Part shown: positions 1-7,968 of the stretch, in pieces
How positions within the stretch are numbered: the first letter of the stretch is position 1
How the letters are laid out: every line of letters begins with the position of its first letter
Origin: Streptomyces hygroscopicus
GTDB taxonomy: Bacteria; Actinomycetota; Actinomycetes; Streptomycetales; Streptomycetaceae
NCBI GenBank assembly: GCA_002021875.1
Contig: CP018627.1
Location: forward strand, 5,890,001-5,954,000
Direction: 5' to 3'
Length of the DNA stretch: 64,000 nucleotides
Program-made: the position numbers and the translations under genes
The notes under the pieces: generated by a model
The model's database searches: none
The model's input: the letters and a program-made list of their open reading frames with translations, nothing else
What the model was told of the DNA's origin: nothing

Positions 1-142
1 GGCGCCCGGTCAGCCCCGGCACCAGCGCTCCGATCCCCGCGGCCAGCACACCGGGCCACCACAGCCATCCGGCAGGGGCCCTCACGACCACCGCCACCCG
101 TGCCAGCGCATACGCCCCGCGCCCCACGACCGACCTCCTCAC
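1..142 (-). CDS. Partial gene cut by the window edge, possible membrane protein
   Basis: An open frame on the minus strand starts with GTG at 142 and runs off the left edge after about 47 codons. The peptide begins with several Arg residues and then has two hydrophobic runs with Trp-Trp-Pro and Gly/Leu/Val-rich stretches, as in the first segments of an integral membrane protein. A GAGG-like sequence upstream is weak. No family can be named from this fragment. It would be the next gene downstream of the RpiR gene on the same strand, with about 120 bp between them. Confidence 0.35.
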   Translation of the reverse strand, partial: MRRSVVGRGAYALARVAVVVRAPAGWLWWPGVLAAGIGALVPGLTGR

Positions 143-148
143 CCTGGC

Positions 149-184
149 GAATCCCTGATGAAATCCCTGTCGAAATCCCTGACG
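149..184. repeat. 12-bp tandem repeat, three copies
   Basis: Three consecutive 12-bp units read GAATCCCTGATG, AAATCCCTGTCG and AAATCCCTGACG. They lie in the gap downstream of the RpiR gene. No coding or hairpin role is evident. Confidence 0.75.
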
Positions 185-266
185 AATCGAAGAATCTAGC
201 CAGGATGCCTGAGAATTGGGTGAGAGGGACGGGGGTTGGCATACAGAGCGGCGCGGAAGCCCGGGC

Positions 267-1226
267 TCACTCCACGAACAGGCCCCGCTCCGACGCCTTC
301 GCGTCGAACTCCTCCAGCCGCGCCTGCGCATCCGGCAGCGCGTCGCACATCGCCTCCAGCAGCACCCGCCCCAGCAGCATCGGCGCACACGCGGTGTCGA
401 AGGCCAGGCCCGTACCGACCGCCGCGGGCAGCAGCAGATCGCTGTGGCGGGCGATCGGGGCGAAGGCGCTGTCGGCGACGGCGACCACGGTCAGGCCCGC
501 CTCCTGGGCGTACTCCAGACCCTCCACGACCTCCCGCGGATGCCGCGGCAGCGCGAAGCACAGCAGCGCCGTCGCGCCCGCGCGCTTCGCCGCGTCGACG
601 CGGTCGGCGAGCATCGTGCCGCCCTCGTCGAGCAGCCGGACGTCCGGATGGACCTTGCGCGCGAAGTAGGTGAAGCCGCGCGCCTGCGCGGAGGCGGCGC
701 GCAGCCCGAGGACCAGCAGCGGGCGGGAGTCGGCGAGCAGCCGGCCGGCGCGGACGACGGGGGCGGGGTCGGCCAGCAGCGCGGCGAGATGGCGCAGATT
801 GTCGATCTCGGACTGCACGGCCTGCTGGTACTCGTTGTACGACCCCTCGTCCGCCTCCGGCTCGGCGGGGGCGACATCGCGCAGATGCTTGCGCAGCGCC
901 GGATAGCCGTCGAAGCCGAGGGCGACCGCGAAGCGGGTCACGGACGGCTGGCTGACGCCCGCGAGTTCGGCCAGCTCGACGCTGGAGAGGAACGGCGCGT
1001 CGGCGGCCCGCCGCACCATGCAGTGGGCGATCCGCCGCTGGGTCGGGGTCAGCCGGTGGCCCTCGAAGAGCGCCTGCAGCCGAGCGGCGGTCGAGGCACC
1101 GGAACCCGTCGTAGCGACCAAGCCACCCGCATCGCCCGCGCCCGCCGACGCCCCCGCGACATCCTCGCCCACTGGCTCCATCCGAACACCGCTCACCCCG
1201 TCGCTCACCCCATGGTCCGTACTCAT
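267..1226 (-). CDS. MurR/RpiR family transcriptional regulator (HTH + SIS)
   Basis: A 319-residue regulator. An N-terminal HTH_6 domain covers about residues 55-130, with the recognition-helix stretch SVTRFAVALGFDGYPALRKHL. A C-terminal SIS domain covers about 150-300 (VLGLRAASAQARGFTYF, then GTGLAFDTACAP). SIS domains in this family bind small metabolites, classically sugar phosphates, though the family also controls nitrogen and amino-acid catabolic genes. The ATG at 1226 was chosen because the upstream in-frame extension is low-complexity and lacks a ribosome site. It lies 31 bp downstream of the lyase homologue on the same strand, so the two are probably co-transcribed, and the likely targets are that gene and the divergent transporter. 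Family assignment is firm; effector and targets are inferred. Confidence 0.9.
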   Translation of the reverse strand: MSTDHGVSDGVSGVRMEPVGEDVAGASAGAGDAGGLVATTGSGASTAARLQALFEGHRLTPTQRRIAHCMVRRAADAPFLSSVELAELAGVSQPSVTRFAVALGFDGYPALRKHLRDVAPAEPEADEGSYNEYQQAVQSEIDNLRHLAALLADPAPVVRAGRLLADSRPLLVLGLRAASAQARGFTYFARKVHPDVRLLDEGGTMLADRVDAAKRAGATALLCFALPRHPREVVEGLEYAQEAGLTVVAVADSAFAPIARHSDLLLPAAVGTGLAFDTACAPMLLGRVLLEAMCDALPDAQARLEEFDAKASERGLFVE

Positions 1227-1257
1227 CGCGTCCTCCCGAACCTCGTACCCTCGTCCC

Positions 1258-2784
1258 TCATACCCCTGCCAGCCGGTCGAGCAGACGCGCGGCCACCGCC
1301 ACATCCTCCGTCAACGGCCGGTCCTCCATGCGGGGATCGAGCACTTCCGACGCCATGGCGAAGGCGACACCGGCCGGGAGCTCCGGGTCCGGTTCCAGCC
1401 CGCGCTGGCGCAACGCCCGTACGGCCGCGACCAGTTCACAGCCCAGCACCAGCCGGTAGTGGTCGGCGACCCGGAGCGTCTGGCGGGCGCCGAGCGAGGC
1501 GAAACTGGCCTGTTCCTCGACACCGCGGGAGAGTACGGCATGGCCCAGCGAGGCGGGGTGGGAGACCGCGCGCATCTCGCCGAGGGCCGCTCCCGCCGCG
1601 TATTCGAGGATCATCACGCCCGAGCTCGCGGGCGCGGCGTCGCCGAGGAAGGGGCGCAGCCGGGTGAAGTCGGGTTCGCTGAGCGCGGCGAGCCGGGCCG
1701 TGGAGAGCCGGGCGGTCTGCAGCGCGGCGAGCCGGAAGGCGTCCAGGGCGAGGGCGGCGTGCGCGGCGTAGAAGTTGCCGTGGTGGTAGGCGGCCTCGTC
1801 GGCGGAGCTGATCAGCGGGTTCTCGGTGGCCGCGTTGAAGTCGACGGTCAGCACCCGTTCCAGCGACTCCGCCGCGTCCAGCGCCGGTCCGTGGATCTGC
1901 GGCAGACAGCGGAAGCCGTACGGGTCCTGTATGCGCCCGAGCGGCGGGGTGGGCCGGGCCGGGGCGCCGAGCAGCGCGCGCATCCGGGCGGCGGCCGCGA
2001 CGGAGCCGGGGTGCGGCCGGGCGGCGTGCACGGGTTCGGCGTACGCCTCGTACGACCCGCCGACCGCGATCAGCGAGAGCGCGGCCACCGAGAGCGAGGC
2101 GGACAGCAGCCGCTGCAGCTCGGCGAGGGCGAGCGCGGACTGGCCGAGGGTGAGGGCGTTGCTGCTGATGAGCGCGAGGGCGTCGTTGCTGTCGAGCACG
2201 ATGGGGTCGGGGGCGCGGCGCCCCGGGGTGGCCTCGGTGAGGTCCCAGGGGTGCTCGCCGACGAGCGCGAGACCGGTCTGGGCGAGCGCGGCGAGGTCTC
2301 CGGTGCCGACCGCGCCGTATTCGTTGATCACCGGGTGGGCGCCGCTGTCGAGCCCCTCGACGAGCGCGGTGACGACGGCGGGACGCAGCCCGGCACCGCC
2401 CGCCAGGAGCTGATTGGCGCGGACGGTCATCATGGCGCGCACCTCGCGCGCGGGCAGCGGTGCGCCGATCGCGCCGGCGTGGCTGCGCAGCAGCCGCAGT
2501 CCGTGGTCGGAGTCGGCCGGGCCGACGTCCTCGGTACGGTTGGCGCCCACGCCGGTGCTCCGGCCGTAGACGCGGCCGGTGGCGGCCAGCCGGTCCGCGG
2601 TCTCCCAGGCGCGCTCGGCCAGGGCGAGCGCGGTCGGGTCGGGCGCCGTGGGCCGGCTGATGCGATCGGCCAAGCGGGCGATATCGACGACGCGTAGGCT
2701 CCGGCCGTCCAATGTGATCCGCTGAGCTGTGCCGCCTGTGCCCTCGGCCGCCGCGGCATCAGCATCCAGCATGTGAGACAACAT
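1258..2784 (-). CDS. Histidine/aromatic ammonia-lyase-fold protein with altered MIO triad (G-T-G)
   Basis: A 508-residue member of the HAL/PAL superfamily. It keeps the catalytic Tyr loop (VYGRSTGVG, about 72-80), the SHAG and NQLLAGGAG segments and the helical core. Canonical enzymes cyclise Ala-Ser-Gly to the MIO electrophile inside GSxGASGDLAPL. Here the loop reads YGAVGTGDLAALA with Gly160-Thr161-Gly162, so the serine is missing. The normal HutH of this window (52403-53947) has a serine at this position, so this is a divergent paralogue. Ergothionase, a HAL-family enzyme that eliminates trimethylamine from ergothioneine, works without MIO chemistry, so loss of the triad need not mean loss of activity. 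It is divergent from a betaine-type ABC transporter. Substrate unknown. Confidence 0.85.
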   Translation of the reverse strand: MLSHMLDADAAAAEGTGGTAQRITLDGRSLRVVDIARLADRISRPTAPDPTALALAERAWETADRLAATGRVYGRSTGVGANRTEDVGPADSDHGLRLLRSHAGAIGAPLPAREVRAMMTVRANQLLAGGAGLRPAVVTALVEGLDSGAHPVINEYGAVGTGDLAALAQTGLALVGEHPWDLTEATPGRRAPDPIVLDSNDALALISSNALTLGQSALALAELQRLLSASLSVAALSLIAVGGSYEAYAEPVHAARPHPGSVAAAARMRALLGAPARPTPPLGRIQDPYGFRCLPQIHGPALDAAESLERVLTVDFNAATENPLISSADEAAYHHGNFYAAHAALALDAFRLAALQTARLSTARLAALSEPDFTRLRPFLGDAAPASSGVMILEYAAGAALGEMRAVSHPASLGHAVLSRGVEEQASFASLGARQTLRVADHYRLVLGCELVAAVRALRQRGLEPDPELPAGVAFAMASEVLDPRMEDRPLTEDVAVAARLLDRLAGV

Positions 2785-2906
2785 TTAGGGCAACCCCTCT
2801 CAGAACGCCCATTCCGGGCCAGCCGCCAGGCACTTCGTCCACATCGCGAGCAGAAGTAACCGGTGATTAACGCAGACCTCTTGACTTCTATTCACTCGAC
2901 TATGAC

Positions 2907-2926
2907 TCTGCATGACTATATGCAGA
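2907..2926. promoter_or_regulatory. 20-bp palindrome in divergent promoter region (operator candidate)
   Basis: TCTGCAT-N6-ATGCAGA is a perfect 7-bp inverted repeat with a 6-bp spacer. It lies 18 bp before the transporter ATG and about 120 bp before the lyase start. The local sequence is AT-rich compared with the surroundings, as in promoters. Position and symmetry suit a dimeric repressor, and the RpiR protein encoded beside it is the obvious candidate (inference). Confidence 0.55.
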
Positions 2927-2944
2927 CAGGGCAAGGGGAAGCGG

Positions 2945-4168
2945 ATGATCAGCTTCAAGGACGTCAGTAAGCACTACCCGAACGGCACCACCGCGGTGGA
3001 CCGTCTCAACCTCGAACTCCCGGAAGGGGGCATCACCGTTCTCGTCGGCTCGTCGGGCTGCGGCAAGACCACCACCCTCCGCATGGTCAACCGCATGGTC
3101 GAACCGAGCAGCGGCACGGTGAGCGTGGCCGGGCGTGATGTCCTCGCGGCGGACGCCGCCGAGCTGCGGCGCGGAATCGGCTATGTGATCCAGCAGGCCG
3201 GGCTCTTCCCGCACCGCACGATCCTCGACAACATCGCCACCGTCCCGCTGCTGCTGGGCTGGGGCCGCCGCAAGGCGCGGGCCCGCGCCGCCGAGCTGCT
3301 GGAGCTGGTCGGGCTGCCCACCGACTCCGGCAAGCGCTATCCGCACCAGCTCTCGGGCGGTCAGCAGCAGCGCGTCGGGGTCGCCCGCGCGCTGGCCGCC
3401 GATCCGCCGGTGCTGCTGATGGACGAGCCGTTCGGGGCGGTCGACCCGGTCGTACGGACCCAGCTCCAGAACGAGCTGCTGCGGCTGCAGAGCGAGCTGC
3501 GCAAGACGGTCGTCTTCGTCACCCACGACATCGACGAGGCGGTACGGCTCGGCGACCGCATCGCGATCTTCCGCACCGGCGGCCATCTCGTCCAGTGCGC
3601 GCCCCCCGCCGAGCTGCTGGCGAGCCCCGCCGACGACTTCGTGGCGGGCTTCCTGGGCGCCGAGCGCGGGCTGAAGCTGCTCTCCCTGTCCACCCTCGCG
3701 GACCTGCCGCAGGAGCCCGCGCCCGCCGGGGACCGCTGGCGGCTGGTCACCTCCGAGCGCGGTGAGCCGCTGGGCTGGCGCGACACCGAGGGGCCGGACG
3801 GCGACCGGGCCCCGCTGCGGCCGGTGCGGGCGCTGCGGGACGGCGATTCGCTGCTCACCGCCCTGGACGAGTCGCTGGCGTCCCCCGCCGGTCTGGTGGC
3901 CCGCGTGGACGCCGACGGCGTCCTGACCGGGGTCACCGGGCGCGAGCGAATACACGAGTTCGCGGGGCGCCGCCACGCGGAGGCGGGCCGCGCGGCCGCC
4001 CTCGAGAACGCCACGGAGGCCGCCGGGGCCTCTAAGACCGCCGAGGCCCCCGAAGCCGCTGAGGCTCCCGGGACCGCCAAGGCCGCCAAGACCCGCGGCG
4101 AAGCCGATGACGAGGGCACCCAGGGCTCCGACGACACCCCGGCCTCCGACCCGAGCGTGACCGCATGA
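2945..4168 (+). CDS. Betaine/osmoprotectant ABC transporter ATP-binding protein (OpuCA/ProV-like)
   Basis: ATPase of a type-I importer for quaternary ammonium compounds, 407 aa. Visible motifs are Walker A GSSGCGKT (about 35-42), the Q-loop, signature LSGGQQQRVG, Walker B LLMDEPFG and the switch His in VTHDIDEA. Behind the ATPase core is a degenerate regulatory segment and then an Ala/Glu/Pro-rich tail of about 60 residues that is probably disordered. The ATG at 2945 follows AAGGGGAA and starts exactly at the conserved ISFKDVSKHY. Its stop overlaps the next start (ATGA), so it is translationally coupled to the permease. First gene of a five-gene plus-strand operon. The substrate is not fixed by sequence; glycine betaine, choline, carnitine and histidine betaines are all handled by this family. 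Confidence 0.93.
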   Translation: MISFKDVSKHYPNGTTAVDRLNLELPEGGITVLVGSSGCGKTTTLRMVNRMVEPSSGTVSVAGRDVLAADAAELRRGIGYVIQQAGLFPHRTILDNIATVPLLLGWGRRKARARAAELLELVGLPTDSGKRYPHQLSGGQQQRVGVARALAADPPVLLMDEPFGAVDPVVRTQLQNELLRLQSELRKTVVFVTHDIDEAVRLGDRIAIFRTGGHLVQCAPPAELLASPADDFVAGFLGAERGLKLLSLSTLADLPQEPAPAGDRWRLVTSERGEPLGWRDTEGPDGDRAPLRPVRALRDGDSLLTALDESLASPAGLVARVDADGVLTGVTGRERIHEFAGRRHAEAGRAAALENATEAAGASKTAEAPEAAEAPGTAKAAKTRGEADDEGTQGSDDTPASDPSVTA

Positions 4169-4806
4169 CCGTCGACTGGGGCTGGTTCCCCGATCATCAG
4201 AGCGACCTGGTCACGCTCACCCTCGACCACCTCTCCACCGCCGTCCCCGCCGTCCTCTTCGGTCTGCTGATCGCGCTGCCGCTGGCCGTGATCGCCCACC
4301 GGGTGCGGGCGCTGCGCGGACTCCTGCTCGGGCTCTCGAACATCCTGTTCACGATCCCCTCCATCGCGATCTTCGTCCTGCTGCTGCCGGTCACCGGCCT
4401 CACCCGCACCACCGCCATCACCGGCCTGACCGTCTACACCCTGGTGGTGCTGCTCCGGAACACCGTCGAGGGGCTCGACAGCGTCCCCACCAAGGTCCGC
4501 GAGGCATCCACCGCGATGGGCGCCCGTCCGCTGCGCACCCTGCTCACCGTCGAGCTGCCGCTCGCCTTCCCGGTGATCATGGCGGGCGTACGGGTCGCCA
4601 CGGTGATGGCGATATCCCTGGTCAGCGTGGCCAGCTACATCGGGTACGGCGGTCTCGGCCAGCTGTTCACCGACGGCTTCCAGCGCAACTACCCCACCCC
4701 CGTCGTGGCCGGGGTCCTTCTGTCCCTGCTGCTCGCGCTGGTCGCGGACGCCGTGCTGGTCACCATCCAGTGGCTGTGCACCCCGTGGCTGAGGAGGCGT
4801 GCCTGA
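4165..4806 (+). CDS. Betaine ABC transporter permease (OpuCB-like)
   Basis: A 213-residue permease with about five or six membrane spans. The BPD_transp_1 cytoplasmic loop, around residues 107-137, has EASTAMGARPLRTLLTVELP; the EAA-type loop contacts the ATPase. The start overlaps the ATPase stop by 4 bp. The later motif SYIGYGGLGQLFTDGFQ is typical of OpuC/YehW-type permeases. It pairs with the next gene to form a heterodimeric channel, the usual arrangement in OpuC systems with separate binding protein and permeases. Confidence 0.92.
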   Translation: MTVDWGWFPDHQSDLVTLTLDHLSTAVPAVLFGLLIALPLAVIAHRVRALRGLLLGLSNILFTIPSIAIFVLLLPVTGLTRTTAITGLTVYTLVVLLRNTVEGLDSVPTKVREASTAMGARPLRTLLTVELPLAFPVIMAGVRVATVMAISLVSVASYIGYGGLGQLFTDGFQRNYPTPVVAGVLLSLLLALVADAVLVTIQWLCTPWLRRRA

Positions 4807-4807
4807 C

Positions 4808-5485
4808 ATGATCGAACTGCTGAAGGACCTCCTCCGCTGGCTGACCAGCGGCTCCCAGTGGTCCGGGACCGACGGCATCGCGACCCGCCTCCTGGAACAC
4901 CTCCAGTACTCCCTGCTGGCCACCCTGGTCGCCGCCGCCATCGCCCTCCCGGTCGGGCTGCTCATCGGGCACACCGGGCGCGGCGCGTTCATCGCCATCA
5001 ACCTCTCCGGCTTCGGGCGGGCGCTGCCCACCGTCGGCCTGGTCACCCTGGTCTTCCTGGCCAGCGGGCTGAGCATGTGGCCGGTGTACATCTCGCTGGT
5101 CGCCCTCGCGGTCCCGGTGATCGTCACCAATACGTACGCGGGCATGGCCGCCGTCGACCCCGAGGTCCGGGACGCGGCGCGGGGCCAGGGCATGCGCTGG
5201 TACCAGGTGCTGTTCCAGGTCGAACTGCCCCTCGCGCTCCCGTTGATCATGACCGGGCTGCGGCTGGCCTGCGTCCAGGTCGTGGCCACCGCCACCATCG
5301 CCGCGTACGTCAGCTTCGGCGGGCTCGGCCGCTACGTCTTCGACGGGCTCGCCCAGCGCGATCTCGTGCAGGTGCTGGGCGGGGCGGTGCTGGTCGGCGT
5401 GCTGGCCATCGCCCTGGACCTGGTGCTGGCCGGAGTGCAACGCCTGCTGTTCCGCAACCGCCCCCCGCGCGCCCACGCGCACTGA
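4808..5485 (+). CDS. Betaine ABC transporter permease (OpuCD-like)
   Basis: Second permease, about 225 aa, homologous to the preceding one. It carries the EAA-type loop DAARGQGMRWYQVLFQVELP and the family motif AYVSFGGLGRYVFDGLAQRD. A GTG at 4799 is in frame, but AGGAGG ends only one or two bases before it. The ATG at 4808 has proper spacing and starts at the natural N terminus MIELLKDLLRW, so it was preferred. The gene almost abuts the first permease gene, indicating coupled translation. Confidence 0.9.
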   Translation: MIELLKDLLRWLTSGSQWSGTDGIATRLLEHLQYSLLATLVAAAIALPVGLLIGHTGRGAFIAINLSGFGRALPTVGLVTLVFLASGLSMWPVYISLVALAVPVIVTNTYAGMAAVDPEVRDAARGQGMRWYQVLFQVELPLALPLIMTGLRLACVQVVATATIAAYVSFGGLGRYVFDGLAQRDLVQVLGGAVLVGVLAIALDLVLAGVQRLLFRNRPPRAHAH

Positions 5486-5530
5486 CGTCATGACGTCACC
5501 GACTCACTCCGGATCCGAGGAGAGCACCCC

Positions 5531-6469
5531 ATGAACCGCAGGAAACTGCTCGGCGGCCTGCTCGCCGGCGCCTCCGTACCCGCGCTGGCCGCCTGTAGCG
5601 GCGGCGTCACCTCGCTCAAGGGCGACGGCGGTAGCGGTGGCTCGGGCGGTGGCAGCAGCCTGGGCGGCCTGGTCATCGGCACCGCCAACTTCACCGAGAA
5701 CCAGCTCCTGGGCTATCTCTACGCCGAGGCGCTGAAGGGCGCGGGCATCAAGACGAGCGTGCGGCCCAACCTCGGCTCGCGCGAGATCGTCATCCCCGCC
5801 CTCCAGCAGGGCGATATCGATCTGCTCCCCGAGTACCAGGGCAATCTGCTGCTCCACTTCGACGACAAGGCCCCCCAGACCGAGGCCGGCGACCTCCAGA
5901 ACGCCCTCACCGTCGCCCTCCCCAGCGGCCTGGAGGCCCTGTCGTACGCGGCGGCCGAGGACAAGGACGTCTTCTGCGTCACCCGTGAGGCCGCGCAGAA
6001 GCACGGTCTGCGCAGCTTCGCCGACCTGGCCAAGCAGAACGGCAAGCTGATCTTCGGCGGCCCGGCCGAGGACAAGAACCGCGTGGTCGGCCTGGTGGGC
6101 CTCAAGGACCGCTACGGCGTGACCTTCAAGGAGTTCAAGGCCCTCGACGCCTCCGGCCCGCTGGTCAAGGGCGCGTTGAAGAAGGGCGATGTCGACGTCG
6201 CCAACCTCTTCTCCACCGACCCCGACATCGAGGCCAACGACTGGGTGATCCTCGCCGACCCCAAGGCCCTCATCCCCGCCCAGCACATCGTGCCCGTCGT
6301 CCGCTCCGCCAAGGCCGACGCCAAGGTCCGCAGGGCCCTGGCCCGTCTGGGCGGCGCCCTCACCACTCAGGAACTGGCCCGTCTCAACAAGCTGGTGAGC
6401 AACGACAAGAAGGACCCGGACCGGGTCGCCGCCGACTGGGCGGCCAAGAACGGCCTCACCAAGAAATAG
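5531..6469 (+). CDS. Betaine ABC transporter substrate-binding lipoprotein (OpuCC-like)
   Basis: A 312-residue extracytoplasmic binding protein. It has a short N-terminal signal (NRRKLLGGLLAGASVPALA) and a lipobox ending AAC near residue 21, then a Gly/Ser-rich linker. The mature domain carries OpuC hallmarks: IGTANFTEN near the N terminus, DLLPEYQGNLL with the ligand-facing Tyr, ANLFSTDPDIEAN, and PAQHIVPVVR. These residues form the aromatic cage for a trimethylammonium group in the family. Encoded 45 bp after the second permease. The ligand cannot be read from sequence; betaine, choline or a histidine betaine are the alternatives. Confidence 0.92.
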   Translation: MNRRKLLGGLLAGASVPALAACSGGVTSLKGDGGSGGSGGGSSLGGLVIGTANFTENQLLGYLYAEALKGAGIKTSVRPNLGSREIVIPALQQGDIDLLPEYQGNLLLHFDDKAPQTEAGDLQNALTVALPSGLEALSYAAAEDKDVFCVTREAAQKHGLRSFADLAKQNGKLIFGGPAEDKNRVVGLVGLKDRYGVTFKEFKALDASGPLVKGALKKGDVDVANLFSTDPDIEANDWVILADPKALIPAQHIVPVVRSAKADAKVRRALARLGGALTTQELARLNKLVSNDKKDPDRVAADWAAKNGLTKK

Positions 6470-6485
6470 CGGCAGGAGCACCCTT

Positions 6486-7952
6486 ATGCCCGACTCTCTC
6501 GACTCCCGCGGCTCCCGCGACACCCTCGACTCTCTCGTCGAGAAGCGCTCGATCGACGTCGTCCCGGACGCGGAGCGCCATGGCACCGCCTTCAGCCAGT
6601 TCACCCTGTGGCTCGGCGCGAACCTCCAGATCACCGCCGTGGTGACCGGCGCGCTGGCCGTCGTCTTCGGCGCGGGCGCCTTCTGGTCGATCATCGCCCT
6701 GCTGCTCGGCAACCTGCTCGGTGGAGCCGTCATGGCGCTCCACTCGGCCCAGGGGCCCCGGCTCGGCCTCCCCCAGATGATCTCCTCCCGGGCCCAGTTC
6801 GGGGTCCGGGGCGCGATCGTCCCGCTGCTGCTGGTCATCGTCATGTACGTGGGCTTCTTCGCCAGCGGCAGCGTGCTGGCGGGCCAGGCGGTCGGCGAAC
6901 TCACCCATCTCGGCGACACCACCGGGATCATCCTCTTCGCCCTCATCACCGGTGTGGCGGCCGCCGTGGGCTACCGCCTGATCCACACCCTGGGCCGGAT
7001 CGCGGGCGTCGTCTGCGCCCTGGCCTTCGTCTACCTGGGCATCCGGCTGCTGGACCGCACCGACCTGGCCACCCTCCTCCACGACCGGACCTTCGACTTC
7101 CCGCTCTTCCTCCTCGCGGTGTCGCTGTCCGCCTCCTGGCAGCTCGCCTTCGGCCCGTACGTCGCCGACTACTCCCGCTACCTGCCGCGCACCACCTCCC
7201 CCAAGGCCACCTTCTCCTGGACCCTGGCCGGCACCGTCCTCGGCTCGCAGTGGTCCATGACCTTCGGCGCCCTCGCGGCCGCCGCGGCCGGCCACGCCTT
7301 CGTCGGCAACGAGGTCTCCTACATCGTCGGCCTCGGCGGCGGCGCGGCCGTGATCACCTCACTGCTCTACTTCGTCATCGCCCTCGGCAAGCTGACGATC
7401 AACGTCCTGAACACCTACGGCGGCTTCATGTCGATGGTGACCAGCATCAGCGGCTTCCGCGGCAACGCCACCCTCTCCCCGCGCGGCCGGGCCGCCTATA
7501 TCGCCGGGATCATGGTCGCGGGCACGGCGGTCGCGCTGCTCGGCAAGGACAGCTTCCTGTCCTCCTTCAAGGACTTCCTGCTGTTCCTGCTGACCTTCTT
7601 CACCCCGTGGAGCGCGATCAACCTCGTCGACTACTACGCCATCGCCAAGGAGCGCTACGACATCCCCGCCCTCAGCGACCCCAACGGCCGCTACGGCGCC
7701 TGGCGCTGGAAGGCCCTGTCCACCTACGCCGTGGGCGTCCTGGCCCAATTCCCCTTCCTGTCCACCCACTTCTACACCGGCCCCTTCGTCGCCCCGCTGG
7801 GCGGCGCGGACATCTCCTGGCTCGTCGGCCTCGCCATCCCCGCCGCCCTCTACTGGCTCCTGGCCCACCGCGACACCGCCCATGTCCCCGACCACATGAT
7901 CCTCGCCCCGGAGCCGTCCCCCGACCGCCCGTACGCCACCGAGCCCGGGTGA
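6486..7952 (+). CDS. NCS1-family purine/cytosine-type permease
   Basis: A 488-residue membrane protein with about twelve predicted spans. NCS1 features are the cytoplasmic N terminus ending in LWLGANLQITAVVTGAL, the motif QGPRLGLPQMISSRAQFG, and FGPYVADYSRYLPRTTS in the central region. The family imports nucleobases, allantoin, hydantoins or thiamine-type heterocycles by cation symport. It starts 16 bp after the binding-protein gene behind GGCAGGAG, so it belongs to the same operon. A nitrogen heterocycle importer beside a betaine importer and a lyase homologue suggests the operon scavenges nitrogenous small molecules. It ends 16 bp before a convergent gene. Confidence 0.9.
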   Translation: MPDSLDSRGSRDTLDSLVEKRSIDVVPDAERHGTAFSQFTLWLGANLQITAVVTGALAVVFGAGAFWSIIALLLGNLLGGAVMALHSAQGPRLGLPQMISSRAQFGVRGAIVPLLLVIVMYVGFFASGSVLAGQAVGELTHLGDTTGIILFALITGVAAAVGYRLIHTLGRIAGVVCALAFVYLGIRLLDRTDLATLLHDRTFDFPLFLLAVSLSASWQLAFGPYVADYSRYLPRTTSPKATFSWTLAGTVLGSQWSMTFGALAAAAAGHAFVGNEVSYIVGLGGGAAVITSLLYFVIALGKLTINVLNTYGGFMSMVTSISGFRGNATLSPRGRAAYIAGIMVAGTAVALLGKDSFLSSFKDFLLFLLTFFTPWSAINLVDYYAIAKERYDIPALSDPNGRYGAWRWKALSTYAVGVLAQFPFLSTHFYTGPFVAPLGGADISWLVGLAIPAALYWLLAHRDTAHVPDHMILAPEPSPDRPYATEPG

Positions 7953-7968
7953 GCCGGACCGGCACCGC

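Noticed and set aside
216..1667. Plus-strand 483-residue frame antisense to the RpiR and lyase genes
   Set aside because: Composition is that of GC-rich antisense sequence and the minus-strand genes carry clear domains.
3361..5298. 645-residue minus-strand frame over the ABC transporter
   Set aside because: Lies opposite three well-supported transport genes.
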